Of a stretch of DNA of 64,000 nucleotides, positions 23,611 to 35,034 are shown piece after piece. Numbering within the stretch: the stretch's first letter is position 1; the number at the start of each line of letters is the position of its first letter. The notes under the pieces were generated by a model. It was given only the letters and a program-made list of their open reading frames with translations. It had not been told where the DNA came from and searched no databases. The translations under genes and the position numbers were made by a program. Source of the DNA: Galbula dea (Eukaryota; Chordata; Aves; Piciformes; Galbulidae); NCBI GenBank assembly GCA_013399015.1, contig VWZX01001091.1, positions 1 to 64,000 on the forward strand. Direction: 5' to 3'.

Positions 23611-25498
23611 GTTAACTGTGGTTTTATTTTAGTACAGTGGTCTGGGTTTATTAGCTCGTTGCATTTTCCTGTTGTAGAGTGCTTTTGATTTTTAAAGCTT
23701 TTTGTCAAGTGTTATCGGTCTGACAGTCGAATATTTTTGGTAACAAAAAGGAGTTTTGAAAACTTCCCATAAATTCTTTTATTTGCTTTTTAAGGTAGGG
23801 AAGTGGGATTTAGTTTTAATTCGGTTTAGAAACTCTGCTGCCTTTTTCCCAAGCCAAATCCCGAACGAGGATGGTCTTGGCAGTGACAACCATAAACCTA
23901 ATAGAACCGAACGAAAAAGACACATGTTTTCCGTTTCGTCAATGACAGGCACGAAGGTAACCGTGAAAACGAACTTCAGCGTTAGTTCAGTGAAACTTCA
24001 GAATGTGATGCTGTGACAAGTACCTCATGCTAGTTTTTACACGAACGTAATTAACATCACACTCTTTATTGATGAAGCTGCAAGTACGCCTAAGTTTGAG
24101 GTGCTGCATCTTAATGTTGTGCTAACGCTTTTGTTTGGCTAAGGGCCTCTGATCTCTGTGGACCGGCTTTTAAAAAAAACCCAAACTGTTTTCTTAGCTC
24201 TGTGCAGCGACAATCGACAATCGTCTCTAATATCCTGCTCTCATGGATCTCCAATGAGAACAGAGGAGAGTTTTGCCCTTGATATTTAAAGCAAAAAAAT
24301 ATTCTTCCCACCGTAAACACTGAAGTACATTATACCCCTGTTATAAAGTTGGATTTTGAAGCTGGGAAATATGTGACACTGAATTCTTTCCAGCATGGCT
24401 TTTGAGGATCGAGAAACCGGTTTCAAGAGGCTCTTTTTAAGTCTTCCTCTTTCAGTTTGAAATCTAGTGTGGGACGTTTTTGTGAAATTTCAGCAGCAAT
24501 ACTGTGATCTCTTCTTGATGTCTCCTCTTTCCATTTTGTGTGCTGTGGAATGGATAGACGAGAAACTGGTGGAAGTTCAAAAAGGAATATTTTGGAGGGA
24601 AGAGGCATCACCTGGGGTAAGTGAGGGACAGCGCTGGGGGAGGGATGAAGTGAGTCAGCATGACACAGATGTGTCCACTTGGAAACCACAGCAAGATCTT
24701 CCCACAGCACTGTGTGAGCCTCTTAAAAGCAAAATCCAGACAGAGTCTGTCTCACTATAAATCTTTTCCCTCTTTCCATTACTAGTTGGGTATTGTTGGC
24801 TCTAAGCCACCTGATTTTACTATGATTTATTAACTGCTATGCATTATATATGAGATTCAGGTTTACTGAAGAGTTACCCTTATGGTCAATGTTGCATACA
24901 AATCAGCTACTGTGAGAGGGGTTTATTGCATCTTTTTATGCAGCTAGGAGTTTTGTAGTGTTAGAATTTGTGACTTGTAAAATAATACTTTTAAAAGAAA
25001 GTCATCTCTATTTCACGTGGTACATATATTACGTGGAGTGCATCATATAGCCCTGTTTGGGTTAGGATCATTACTAAAAACCTGAATACTTGGGGGTTGG
25101 ACTAATTTTTCACAAAGTTCCTAATCAACATGTAAAGTTAGATAAATTGATGTTTTGTACCAAAAGAGAAACATGCTGTTGCATGAAGTAGGCAGCGAAA
25201 TGTTCTTTTGTGTGGAAATAGGACTTGCAGAAGTGTCTGTGATTTAAATGGCAACATGGCATCTGAGAGATGCTGCTGCCTGAACACTTGTGCATTGCCT
25301 AGTGCTGTTCTTCCTCGTGTTACCTGGGAGAAGCTCTGCAGGAGAGTTTGGCCTTTGGTCATACCCTTGCCTGTGATTATTCCAGTGATGACCAGTGACT
25401 GTATTTCAACACTGAGTATTGCTTTATGCATCTTTGCTCTTCATTTTCTACATGCAGATTTGATGCGCTGTAAAGATGAGTAAATAAACCTAGAAATA
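23611..25498. other. Unassigned stretch downstream of the CpG island
   Basis: CG content falls off gradually to about 24.2 kb. An 86-codon plus-strand open frame (23756-24016) has no recognisable domain. Donor-like texts (AAG|GTAACC near 23957, GGG|GTAAGTGAG near 24617) exist, but none is tied to a supported exon. Confidence 0.4.
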
Positions 25499-25524
25499 GG
25501 GGGGGAAAAGGGGGGGGGGGGAGG
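25499..25524 (+). repeat. Poly-G tract
   Basis: Seven G, four A, twelve G, then AGG. This is a homopolymer-rich tract with quadruplex potential, and the exact run length is prone to sequencing error. Confidence 0.85.
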
Positions 25525-28500
25525 TTGTTTTTAGAATCACTATAAAATAATTTAAAAATGAGACCATTTTCCAACAGTTAGAGAGATTTGTGCAAAGAGT
25601 AGGGGGAAGGGCAGGAAGAAGAAAGAAGTTGTGCCTTTTCTAATAAAATCATATAGCAAATTGCAGAGGCATAAATGACCATGGGGATGTCAAAAAGGAC
25701 GGGGGGAGGATAAAAGCTAGAATACAGCGTTTCACCATGTCTGAATTGTTGCTGTTATAGTCAAACCACAAGCATCACAATCTGTTTTGGACTGACACGC
25801 ATTATGAAGTGTTTTTGAAGAAAGGACTTATTGTTAGGCAAAAGCATTATGAACTAAACTAGAGTTAAGCAAATATTTCTGAGTTGGATTCCTTGTGAAA
25901 GGTACACCCAACAAACTATGGGAGTTTTTATAGACACTATCCTTTTATGTAAGTTTTGTTTGTGTTATGCTTCATTATTTTTGATTTATTTTGTAGTGGA
26001 AAAAATGGAAAGAATTGGTGACTTGAATTAACTTTTTACCAAATGATATTGCAAATGTTGACACTGTTCTTAGAAGGCAGTTTACAGAGAGCCATGTTAG
26101 AGGATAGAAGAGACAGGAAAATGATTCTTGTTTCTCAGGATATGAATTTAGTATCGTTTCACGTGTTCCAGATAGGGATAGCCTGAAAGCTTCAGGCAGC
26201 ACACAACTGACTCCTATCACTGTTTACTCAGGGTTACACTGTTTCTTTTTGGTTTATTTTTCACAAAAGAATGAATCAGTCTGTTGGAAAAGAAAACTTT
26301 GTGGGGGCTCCACCATTTTGTCCCATTAAAGACATTTAACCTGAGAGAGATCACCCAGAAAAGATTTCATATTACCTTTTTAGACTTGGTTTGAGTTGTT
26401 TTAGTTAGGACATTTTATAAACAATGCAAGCTTCTCCATGTGAAATCCATTTGGACATGTATCACCAGCAGAGTGCTGAATCTTCAGAAGCATGGTTTAT
26501 TTTATGCACAGATTAAATGGGAGATATTTAAAAACAACAAAAAAAGGGAGATGATTTGAGTTTGCCTAAATGCAGGGCTAGTGTTGAAACTCATTTAGTT
26601 TCTTTCTCCCTGGTGTTTGGAACTGGCCTGAAGTCCTCTGTCTCTGGCAAAGCCGACACCGTTCCTCGGACAGAAACCTCCTTAAACTGAGTGCTACCTG
26701 TGGCGAGGGCAGTTAGACATTCCCAGAGTTCAAGCAACCAAAACAAAGCATTGGTTTTCAATTTTCAGACCTGTTCTTGGTCACTTGCTGTATGGGTGTT
26801 GTGGTTTTTTTTTCTGGTGGGATTTTTTTTGGAGAACTGTGGTCTTAGAAGAAGCCAGCAATCAAAATAAGGCAATGTTGAATAGTAGCAAATGCCCCCA
26901 CTATAAGCCACTGGTTCTGCTGCTTTGCCCTGTGCTTTGTAAGTTAGCACGTTCTCCTAAGGGGAAAGTGGTGAAGAGAAATAAGCTAAATAAAAATGAA
27001 ATATTTAGCAGATGGCTAGAATGACATTATTAGCTACTTGAGTGATACAGCTTGGTGAAATCAGAGCACTGAGGCAGTGTTTTGACTGACTTTTGTAGTT
27101 TCCTGTGTGAGTGACACAGCAAAAATTTCATGGCTTCTTACATTGGCATTTCAAACACTCCTTGTCAAACTTAGTGAAAACATAAGATTCTCTTGTGCCC
27201 TTGCCATTTGAGTATAAAAGGCAAAGCAACTCACCAGTTCATCTCTAATCTGCTTGCAATCCTCAACTCATTTGTATGTTTTTCTGCTTTTATCAGTGCC
27301 AAAGAGCAGAAAATGATCCCTACTGAAATATACCAAAAGAAACAGTTGGAGGACAGCTCTAAAGTTACAAGAAATCTACTTGCTGTGCTGTGAGGATTGA
27401 AATATATATCTGTATTTCTTGAATGCATTATACAGTTATTAGTGTGTTATTGACTGAACAGGACAAAAAAGGAATGAATGGGTAAATATTGTGATACTGA
27501 TATGTATCTGATTATGCTTGTATTGAATATACAGTTTTCAGCTCAGAACATAATTGTGAAGTGTTCCAAGATAATCTGAAGACATGGTGCTTTTTATAAG
27601 GCAAAGATATTGGCATCTGATATGGTGATCTTGTGCCATGTTGTCATGAGAGAAGTTACTATGTAGCAACAGTTCAATATCATCCTTTGGACTTTTCTGA
27701 TAGACCACTTAACTATCTCAGCTTTTCCAGTGATCATCTCATTTATCTAGGATTATTGCAGTGAATTTACTGTTTGGTTTTCTTCCAGAACTGAAATGTC
27801 AAGCCTGGTGTCATGTATGCAGTAGCTTTGTGCTGTGAGAGCTCAACAGATCCACCAAAAGCTGCTAGTAGTTGATCTTTGGATAGAGCTAGAAATAAAT
27901 AAATCCTGTTTAGCAGATCAATATTCATCCCATTTAATGCTTGATGTGAAACTTGTGGATTTGAAGTAGTAATGCTGATGTACAGCTAATCGTTGAAATG
28001 GGCATGAGGGCTTTTATAGCATGGCAACATGTTGTCAGACAGGAGGGAGGAAAGTGTTGAGTGCATCCTAGAGGGGGGAAAAAACTCTGTAACAATATGT
28101 AATTTAAGGCACATTTGTAATCCACAGGTCCTACAGTGCAATGATTTGCTAGGTTACAGACTAACACTGTACGTCCAGTGTTTATCCCAGGGGTTTACTC
28201 AGTAAAGCAGATGATTCCCTCTTCAGTGGGGCTTTCAGAGTCTAAATATAATCACCCAGTCAGATTTCAAGACATAATTTTCCTCTTTAGTACTCTCCTC
28301 TCAACTAGTCACTGATCTACCCAACTATACAGCAAATACATGGAATGTGCCCTTCCCGTGGTGCAGAATATGTGTTTGTGTCTCACAGTGAACATGTATA
28401 CACATTGGTGTAGGCGTGTGTTACCTGGTCAGTAAATTTCTGGCTAGAACTGGTACTGTACATATTTCAGAGAAATAGAAGGAGAATTTCCAGAGAGAGG

Positions 28501-30473
28501 ATAAAATACCAGTTAAAAAGTTCTGGGGCAGTGTAAGAGCACACTTGAAAGAGCTTTGTGGGGTTTTGGTTTGGGTTGGCTTGGTTTTGTTGGGTTTAAG
28601 GTGTGATTTAGGGAATTCTTTTTTTTTTTTCTCTTTAGTCTGCTGTAGTAATTAAATACTTAAGGCCATTATCTTCTTTCTTAAAATGAATAAATAAAAG
28701 TCTTGTTAAGTGAATAATTATACTATACCAGATAAAGATAGTATTGGCAAACATGGAGAAAACTGAGGGTTGAATTTTCCTTTGTGCCAAAACTATGCTC
28801 TGATCTTTATTGTCTTAGTGTCTCTGTAATTAGCTTTGTAATGTTTTGCCACAGTATGCTCTGGCTTTCAACTTCAGCTGCAGAGCTTCTAGATGCTGTG
28901 CTGACCAGCATATACCTTGGTGGACTATTACTGTAAGATGAGGCAAGCAAAATGAGCCTCTCTGGCAGACATCAGTCCTTCAGCAATTGCAGGAGTACCC
29001 CATTTATTTTTAATTAGACAGAAAGGGTTCCACAAAATTGAAAAGTCTTATTATCCTTAAAGGTGAAGCAAAAAATGCAGTGGTTTCATACTTCCCTCAT
29101 ATAAAAGATACTGCTATAAAACACATTTATGAATGCTGTGCAACATGACAATACATTTGTATCGTGCTCTTCTGCTATTATCATTAGTTGTTTTGCTAAG
29201 GAGTACTTGAATTTTTAAACTACAAGAAACAGAGAGAGAAATACCTGCAGATACACTATCTAGTGAACTTCCACCCCTCTGAAGACAAGGTAAGGGGCAG
29301 TAGAGCTGTCACCTTCCTTTATAATAACAAATCTGTATTCCTTTTAGTAAGTCCTTCCTGCACCCCTTTGGTTGGTAGTGGGTCGAAGTATTTGCAGAGA
29401 AGGATGTGGGAGCCAGTGGGGAGGATTCAGTTTATCTGCAAAACAGCAAAACACTGGGAAGGAAAGAAATGTCTAGTTCTGTTTCATGCTGTGGAAAGGA
29501 GATGGTTTGGAGGGCATTGGTAGTGACAGAGTAGGGACTTTCTGGGTTGCTATATTCTCTGTCAGCGAGGGTTAAGCATTCTTCTAATCCTGCTTCAGTG
29601 TCCATGATGAAAAGCAGTGTGGGCAGTAGGTGTTTCCTGTGTTACAAGGAAAGAATGCTGCTCAGATTTTCTCATGCTTACCAGCATTTTTTTTCCTGCT
29701 ATCTTCTTGCATTACCTGCAGCAATATTACATGTTCCCTCTTCTTAAGGTGTTATCAAAATTAAAGCCCTTATAAACAGTTCTGTAAGCTTAAAAAACTT
29801 CAGAACATGACAAGAATAACTGGTTTTCTTCCTATCATGAAAATAAAAAAAGATCAAGAAAACTTAATCTGCTTTTTCCAAACAATAGTGAAGGAAGCAC
29901 TATACTGCAGTGGGAGCAAAATAGAATGCTCCAGGCTTCACATGCTCCATTTAGGAAACAGAAGTGTGTCTTGGTATACTATTTAAAACAAAATAAAACA
30001 ACAAAAACCCCACCAAAAAAAAAATCCAGAGAGCAAACAGAAGCACCCCAGTTTTATTGTTGACACACCATATACTGATCTGAAGGGAGCATGCACAACT
30101 TGTTACCAGTTGTTTGTGGGAAGGTATGGTCTGATCAGTGCCCTGCTGTCATGTTCTCTTCCTGTAGTGAGAGAGAAGAGCAGGATGGTCACCAGAATTC
30201 TGTTAAAAGCTTACATGTCCCATGGACATTAGTGACTTCTGAGGCACTGTGGTGCTTTCTGTGTTGCTTTTATTGGGGGTGGGAAGGTAACCATGTTGTG
30301 GCAAGGGTTGCCAGATCAGTGTGCATGAGGAGATCCTAAATTCATAGGAAGAGAGAGATCTGCTGGCCTCTCTGTGGTAAGAGGGTGCTCTGTGGGAGTG
30401 CTCAGAAAGTGACATTCATTTGGTCCTTGCTTCTGTGTGAGGCCTACTTACCCAAACACAGCCTGTGACCTAC
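25525..30473. other. Unassigned AT-rich stretch
   Basis: No gene or mobile element is recognised in about 5 kb. Low-complexity GT-rich text lies at 28558-28600, a T run at 28618-28631 and an A-rich block at 29987-30028. Confidence 0.5.
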
Positions 30474-30688
30474 AGAAACACAGAACCACAGAGTGGAAGG
30501 GGCCTCTGGGGATCACCTAACCCAACCCCCCCTGCTAAAGCAGGGGCATGTGGAGCAGGTTGCCCAGGATTGCATCCAGGCGTGTTTCGAATCTCTCCAG
30601 AGGAGGAGACTTCACAGCCTGTCTGGGCAGCCTGGGCCAGTGCTCTGTCTCCCTCACACCAAAGAAGTTTTTCCTTATGTTTATACAT
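30474..30688 (-). mobile_element. CR1 LINE 3' end fragment
   Basis: The tail 'cagaaacacagaaccacag' is followed by 'ggcctctggggatcaccta', 'gcccaggattgcatccagg' and 'ccctcacaccaaagaagttt', all standard blocks of the CR1 3' end in minus orientation. It is about 215 bp with the 5' part missing. Confidence 0.93.
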
Positions 30689-33600
30689 GATTTTACTACC
30701 TTGTAGAGGTAATAGTCTGCTGAACACTTGGAAGACTTTGCATTTGTCAGTTATAGCAGAATGAAGTTAAAATAGGGGACAAGATAGAGGTGTAGGTTCA
30801 CACATCTTTATGCTGCTGCCCATGTGTACAGGTCCTCTGAATCAGCTGAAATCTGCAAACATGAAGTTATCCATTTTGCAAAAGAGGTGGTCAGTCTGCT
30901 CCTAGGTTTTGATCTGTTCTTAACTGTGTTCTTTTTAAATGTAGTACTCAAATCTGTTAGTCACTACTTCTGTATTTAAATAGGTACTGTGAAGAATCCT
31001 ATTTTTGAAATAACTTTCTGATGATTTTAACTGAGAAATAAATTACATATTTTTAGTTTATTTTATGGATTTCTCTTTTAACTCTTGCTCGTAAGGAAAA
31101 ATAATCAAACCCGCAGCCTTGCTTCAGTGAAGTTCTCTTGGCTCTGATGATGCAAACCCTTCAGTTTCTTCCCAGCACTGTAAAGAGGTTGGAGTTTCCC
31201 ACTATTAAGGGCTCAAACCTGATCCTAGAAAAGACCCTTACACTGGATGATGAAGCCAAGGAATAACTAGGATTCTGTGCTGTTGTGGGGTTTTGTTGTT
31301 CATTTCTTTGNTTTCTTGGTTGTTTTTTTTTTTAATGATTTGAATTCAACCTGTATTGCAAATATTTGGGGTTGTTTTGGTTTGTTTTGGTTTAAATGTC
31401 TCTTTGCTGAATTTTTGGGTTTTTTTCATTCCACTTGCAGAGCACAAGGCGGGTTCAGACAGGAAGTGCAGCCTGAAAGGCTAGGCCAAATCCAGAGGGA
31501 TTAGTTGCAGCAAAAGGCTGCTCTGTGATCCTGAGTTACTTTCTTAGTAGTATGGCAGAAAAAGAAAACACACACATTCTTGTATGTGTTCAGGTCTTTA
31601 TGCAACACAAATCCAGCAGACAGATGGAAAATTAAATCACCCTGATAAGGCATTTAGGAACATTCTTGTCAGTGTAAATTCTGATGGTGTTGTCCTTTCC
31701 TTTCGGGTTTTAAAAAGCAGGTGATTTTTATGAAACAAAGTCAAAGGTTCTCTAAACCATAGTTTTAAATGACAGCACAGCATTACCTTTTTTTTTTCTT
31801 TTGTGGCTTTTGGAAAAGCTTTATGCTTAAAGGGCAAATTAATACTTTTTGCTTAGGATAGAAGTTCAAGGGTAAGTTTTCACCTAGTTGAAGGTGTGTT
31901 GAAAATGGGCAGAATGTCTTTCTCCCACTTTTTTCCTTTTCCTTCTGCTTCATTTTGCCTAGTGGCCAGTAAAATAAATTGACTTTAAATTCTATCCAGC
32001 AACTCAAGTGAAAGACCTGACCCTCTCCTTACATTAACACTGTTTTTTTAGTGTTTTGTATCTCCTTATCATGAACATAGAGAAGTCTTTGGAGTTAACT
32101 TTAGGTAATTCCCTATATGGACTACAGATTTGTAGAGATTCTACACTGGTGGTTTTGCATGCAAGTGTTTTCCACACAATTCACCTGAAACTTTAAGAAT
32201 AAAAATAGCAAGGAAAGCCAAAAAGTTTTGGAAGGCAGCTTTATTTAGATGGTCCCCTTTAAACTGAAATAAGGTGAAAGCTTTGATTATTTTAAAGGGT
32301 GGGGGTGCTCCTGCCACTGTGGTGGTGGTTTTTCCATTAGTAAAAAAATAGAGGAGAGTTTATTTATTATGTTCTTTCAGAGTGAGATGAGGCTTCTTTT
32401 TGCTGTGCAAGATGTGGAGGTCTGAACACAGAGAAAGGTTTCATAAGGAGCACTGATTGTAAAAGTTGTTTGTTGGGTTTTTGTTTTAAGTTTCCTGCAT
32501 CAAGCTACTCAAATTTATTCCTGGTAAAACCTGTAAGAATCAGGCACAGTTTGAAACCAGGAGCTCCTGTAGAATATCAGCAAACTGCCATTTGTACTGA
32601 AGACCTCTTTTTAAGCTCTTTTGGTACAGCAAAGTTATTCTATTTCTTTTTTTTCCCAGCCCAAGGATGTCTGCTGTGTAAATACTTGTATATAAATGTA
32701 TATCTTTGTCTCCCATAATTATCTCTTATTAAGAGATCTGATATCAAGGCCAACAAACTGAGTTGGCAGAGAGGAGCAGAGAATTGGTGATGTGTTGGAA
32801 GCATGTCAAAAGCCTCTCTCTCCGCCTCTTCCTCCGCAAAAGGCAATTTGCAAGGGAATGAGTTGGGGCTTTTTGTTGTTTGTTTGTTTTTAGTTTGGTG
32901 AGGGTTCGTTTGGGGGTTTTTTGTTTTCTTTTCTTTTCTTTTCTAGGTCTGAAAACAAAAAGAACAGCAGAGGGAGCCCCTGCATGGCTTAAGTCCTTGG
33001 GCTTAAGGAAAACTGAGTTAGTGCTTGCACAGGGTGACAAATCTTTGCCGCCCTCTTTTGAACCTTTCTCGTAAAGCAGCAGTTGCTGAAGGCACCTTTG
33101 GGAGTGGCTGTCCCAAAACGCCTCCTGTTCCTTCCTGCATTCCAGAAGTTTACACTCTTGTGGGTTACTGAGCTATTAGTCTTCTAATTAGAATTGAATG
33201 TGTGGTTTACTAGGTAAGGATTTACCGCAGACATGCATCTAAAAATATATGTATTTATACCCTATGTATTTCAGTGCATAGAATCCTGTCTTTTAGGCAT
33301 CTGTCTTCTCTCAGCATCATTTGCTGTTATTGAATATTTTCCACCAATGTTATGCTGCACTGTATTCTCACAAGCAGGTTAAACCCAGATAAGCTGTTGG
33401 CTTCACCTTTGGATGATTTCTGTAAGTATCTGATTGAACATGACAGGACTAATGCAAACCTCAGAAACAGATCTGGAACCAAAATATCCTAGTTTCTGTC
33501 TTTAAAGATGTGCTGGGAGAGCCTTAAGTTTTTTAATTCTAGTTCATAGAAAAATACCATTTGTCTATAAGAGAAACAAAATACAAGTGTGCCAACAGAT

Positions 33601-33751
33601 ACCACTGGACCATTAGTTTGATCTTTATTCTTTTCCCCTTCCTAAAATGTTTGAAAAGAGTTAACTTCATCTTCAAAGCTGTGCTTTGGGGAAAATTGTT
33701 AAAGTATGAAAAATTTACAGAATTTTTCATTCTCCCAGTGAATCTGTAATC
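30689..33751. other. Unassigned stretch, T-rich
   Basis: No gene is recognised. A single undetermined base lies at 31311 in T-rich sequence. A TTTTC-type pyrimidine repeat at about 32926-32945 ends in ctag, which looks like a splice acceptor, but no exon can be supported behind it. Confidence 0.5.
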
Positions 33752-33945
33752 ATACAGAATCACAGAATGGTAGGGGTTGGAAGGGGCCTCTAGGGAGTAT
33801 CTAGTCCACTCCTCCCTGCTAAAGCAAGTTTGCCTAGATTGGGTTGCCCAGGTGGGTTTTGAAAGTCTCCAGAGGACACTTCACAACCTCTCTGGGCAGC
33901 CTATTGTAGTGCTCCATCACCCTCACAGGAAAGAAGTTTTTCCTT
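33752..33945 (-). mobile_element. CR1 LINE 3' end fragment, abutting another CR1
   Basis: Starts with 'tacagaatcacagaatgg', then 'gttggaaggggcctctagg' and 'gcctagattgggttgccc', and stops after 'aagaagtttttcctta', where the tail of the next CR1 begins without any gap. It is in the same orientation as its neighbour. Confidence 0.92.
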
Positions 33946-35020
33946 ATAGAATCATAGAATCATCAGAGTTGGAAGGGACCTCAAAGATGATCTAGTTCCA
34001 GCCCCCCTGCCTGGCAGGGACACCATCCACTAGATCAGGTTACCCAGGGCCCCATTATGTTCAGACTTCTGTGTGTTCCAGTTTGTGCCTGTAGCCCCTT
34101 GTCTTGTCACTGGGAAACCCTGAAAAGAGACTGACCCCATCCTCTTGACACCTGCCCTTTAGGTGTTGATAAGCATTGATCAGGTCCCCTTCCAGTCTGC
34201 TCTCAGCCTTTCCTTGTCAGAGAGATGCTCTAGTCCCCTAATCTGTTGGACTTTTTCCAGTAGTTCCTTGTCTCTCTTGAACTGGCGAGCCCAGAACTGG
34301 ACACAGTACTCAAGATGTGGCCTCACTAGGGCACAGTAGAGGGAGAGGAGAACCCTCCTCGACCTGCTGACCACACTCTTTAAATTCACCCCAAGATACC
34401 ACTGGCCTTCTTGGCCACAGGGTTCATGGTTTACTTGTTATGCACCAGGACTCCAGGGTCCATCTCCACAGAGCTGCTTTTCAGCAGGTCAACCTCTAAC
34501 CTGCACTAGTGCATGGAGCTATTCCTCCCTAGGTGCAGAACCCTACACTTGCCCTTTCTAAGCTTCAAGAGGTTCCCCTCTGCCCAACTCTGCAGTCTGT
34601 CCAGGTCTCACTGAATGGCAGCACACCCTGATGGTGTGTCAGCCACTCCTCCCAGTTTTGTGTCATCAGCAAACTATTCCTTCACCCAGGTCATTGATGA
34701 AGATTTTGAGCAAGACCGCACCCAGTCCTGACCCTTGAGGAACACTATGGGGTGCAAACCTCCAAGTAGACTCTGCACCACTGATTACAACCCTCTGAGC
34801 TCTGTCCTTCAGCCAGTTCTCAAAACACTTCACTGCCCATCTGTCTAACCCACACTTCCTAAGCTTCCCTATGAGGATGTTATGGGAGACAGTGTCAAAA
34901 GCCTTGCTGAAGTCCATGTAGACAACATCCACTGCTCTCCCCTCATCTACCCAGCTAGTCACACCATCAAAAAAGGCTATCAGATTGTCCAGGCATGATT
35001 TGTAAATGATAATGAGAAAA
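33946..35020 (-). mobile_element. CR1 LINE, about 1.07 kb, 5'-truncated
   Basis: The element begins with the tail 'atagaatcatagaatcatc' and is continuous through the 3' UTR, the C-terminal part of ORF2 (34180-34389) and the reverse transcriptase core (34666-35020). It ends in the block that reads as LDNLIAFFDGVTSWVDEGRA. Its sequence type differs from the adjoining CR1 at 33.75 kb, so two insertions lie head to tail. Confidence 0.95.
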
Positions 35021-35034
35021 TCACATGTAATCAA
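34666..35034 (-). pseudogene. CR1 reverse transcriptase remnant
   Basis: About 120 open codons carry the reverse transcriptase blocks VDVVYMDFSKAFDTVSHNIL, then a KLRKCGLDRWAV-like block and LKDRAQRVVISG, then SVPQGSGLGAVLLKIFINDL. The catalytic FADD motif that should follow has been lost to frame damage, so the enzyme is dead. The Met at the high-coordinate end is accidental and lies in flanking sequence. Confidence 0.85.

Noticed and set aside
22911..23615. Cluster of overlapping open frames on both strands in the CpG island (up to 111 codons)
   Set aside because: GC-rich sequence has few stop codons. The frames contradict each other and none shows a domain.
32926..32946. Strong pyrimidine tract ending in ctag, as a splice acceptor
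   Set aside because: It is a TTTTC simple repeat, and the 64-codon frame behind it shows no coding character or donor.
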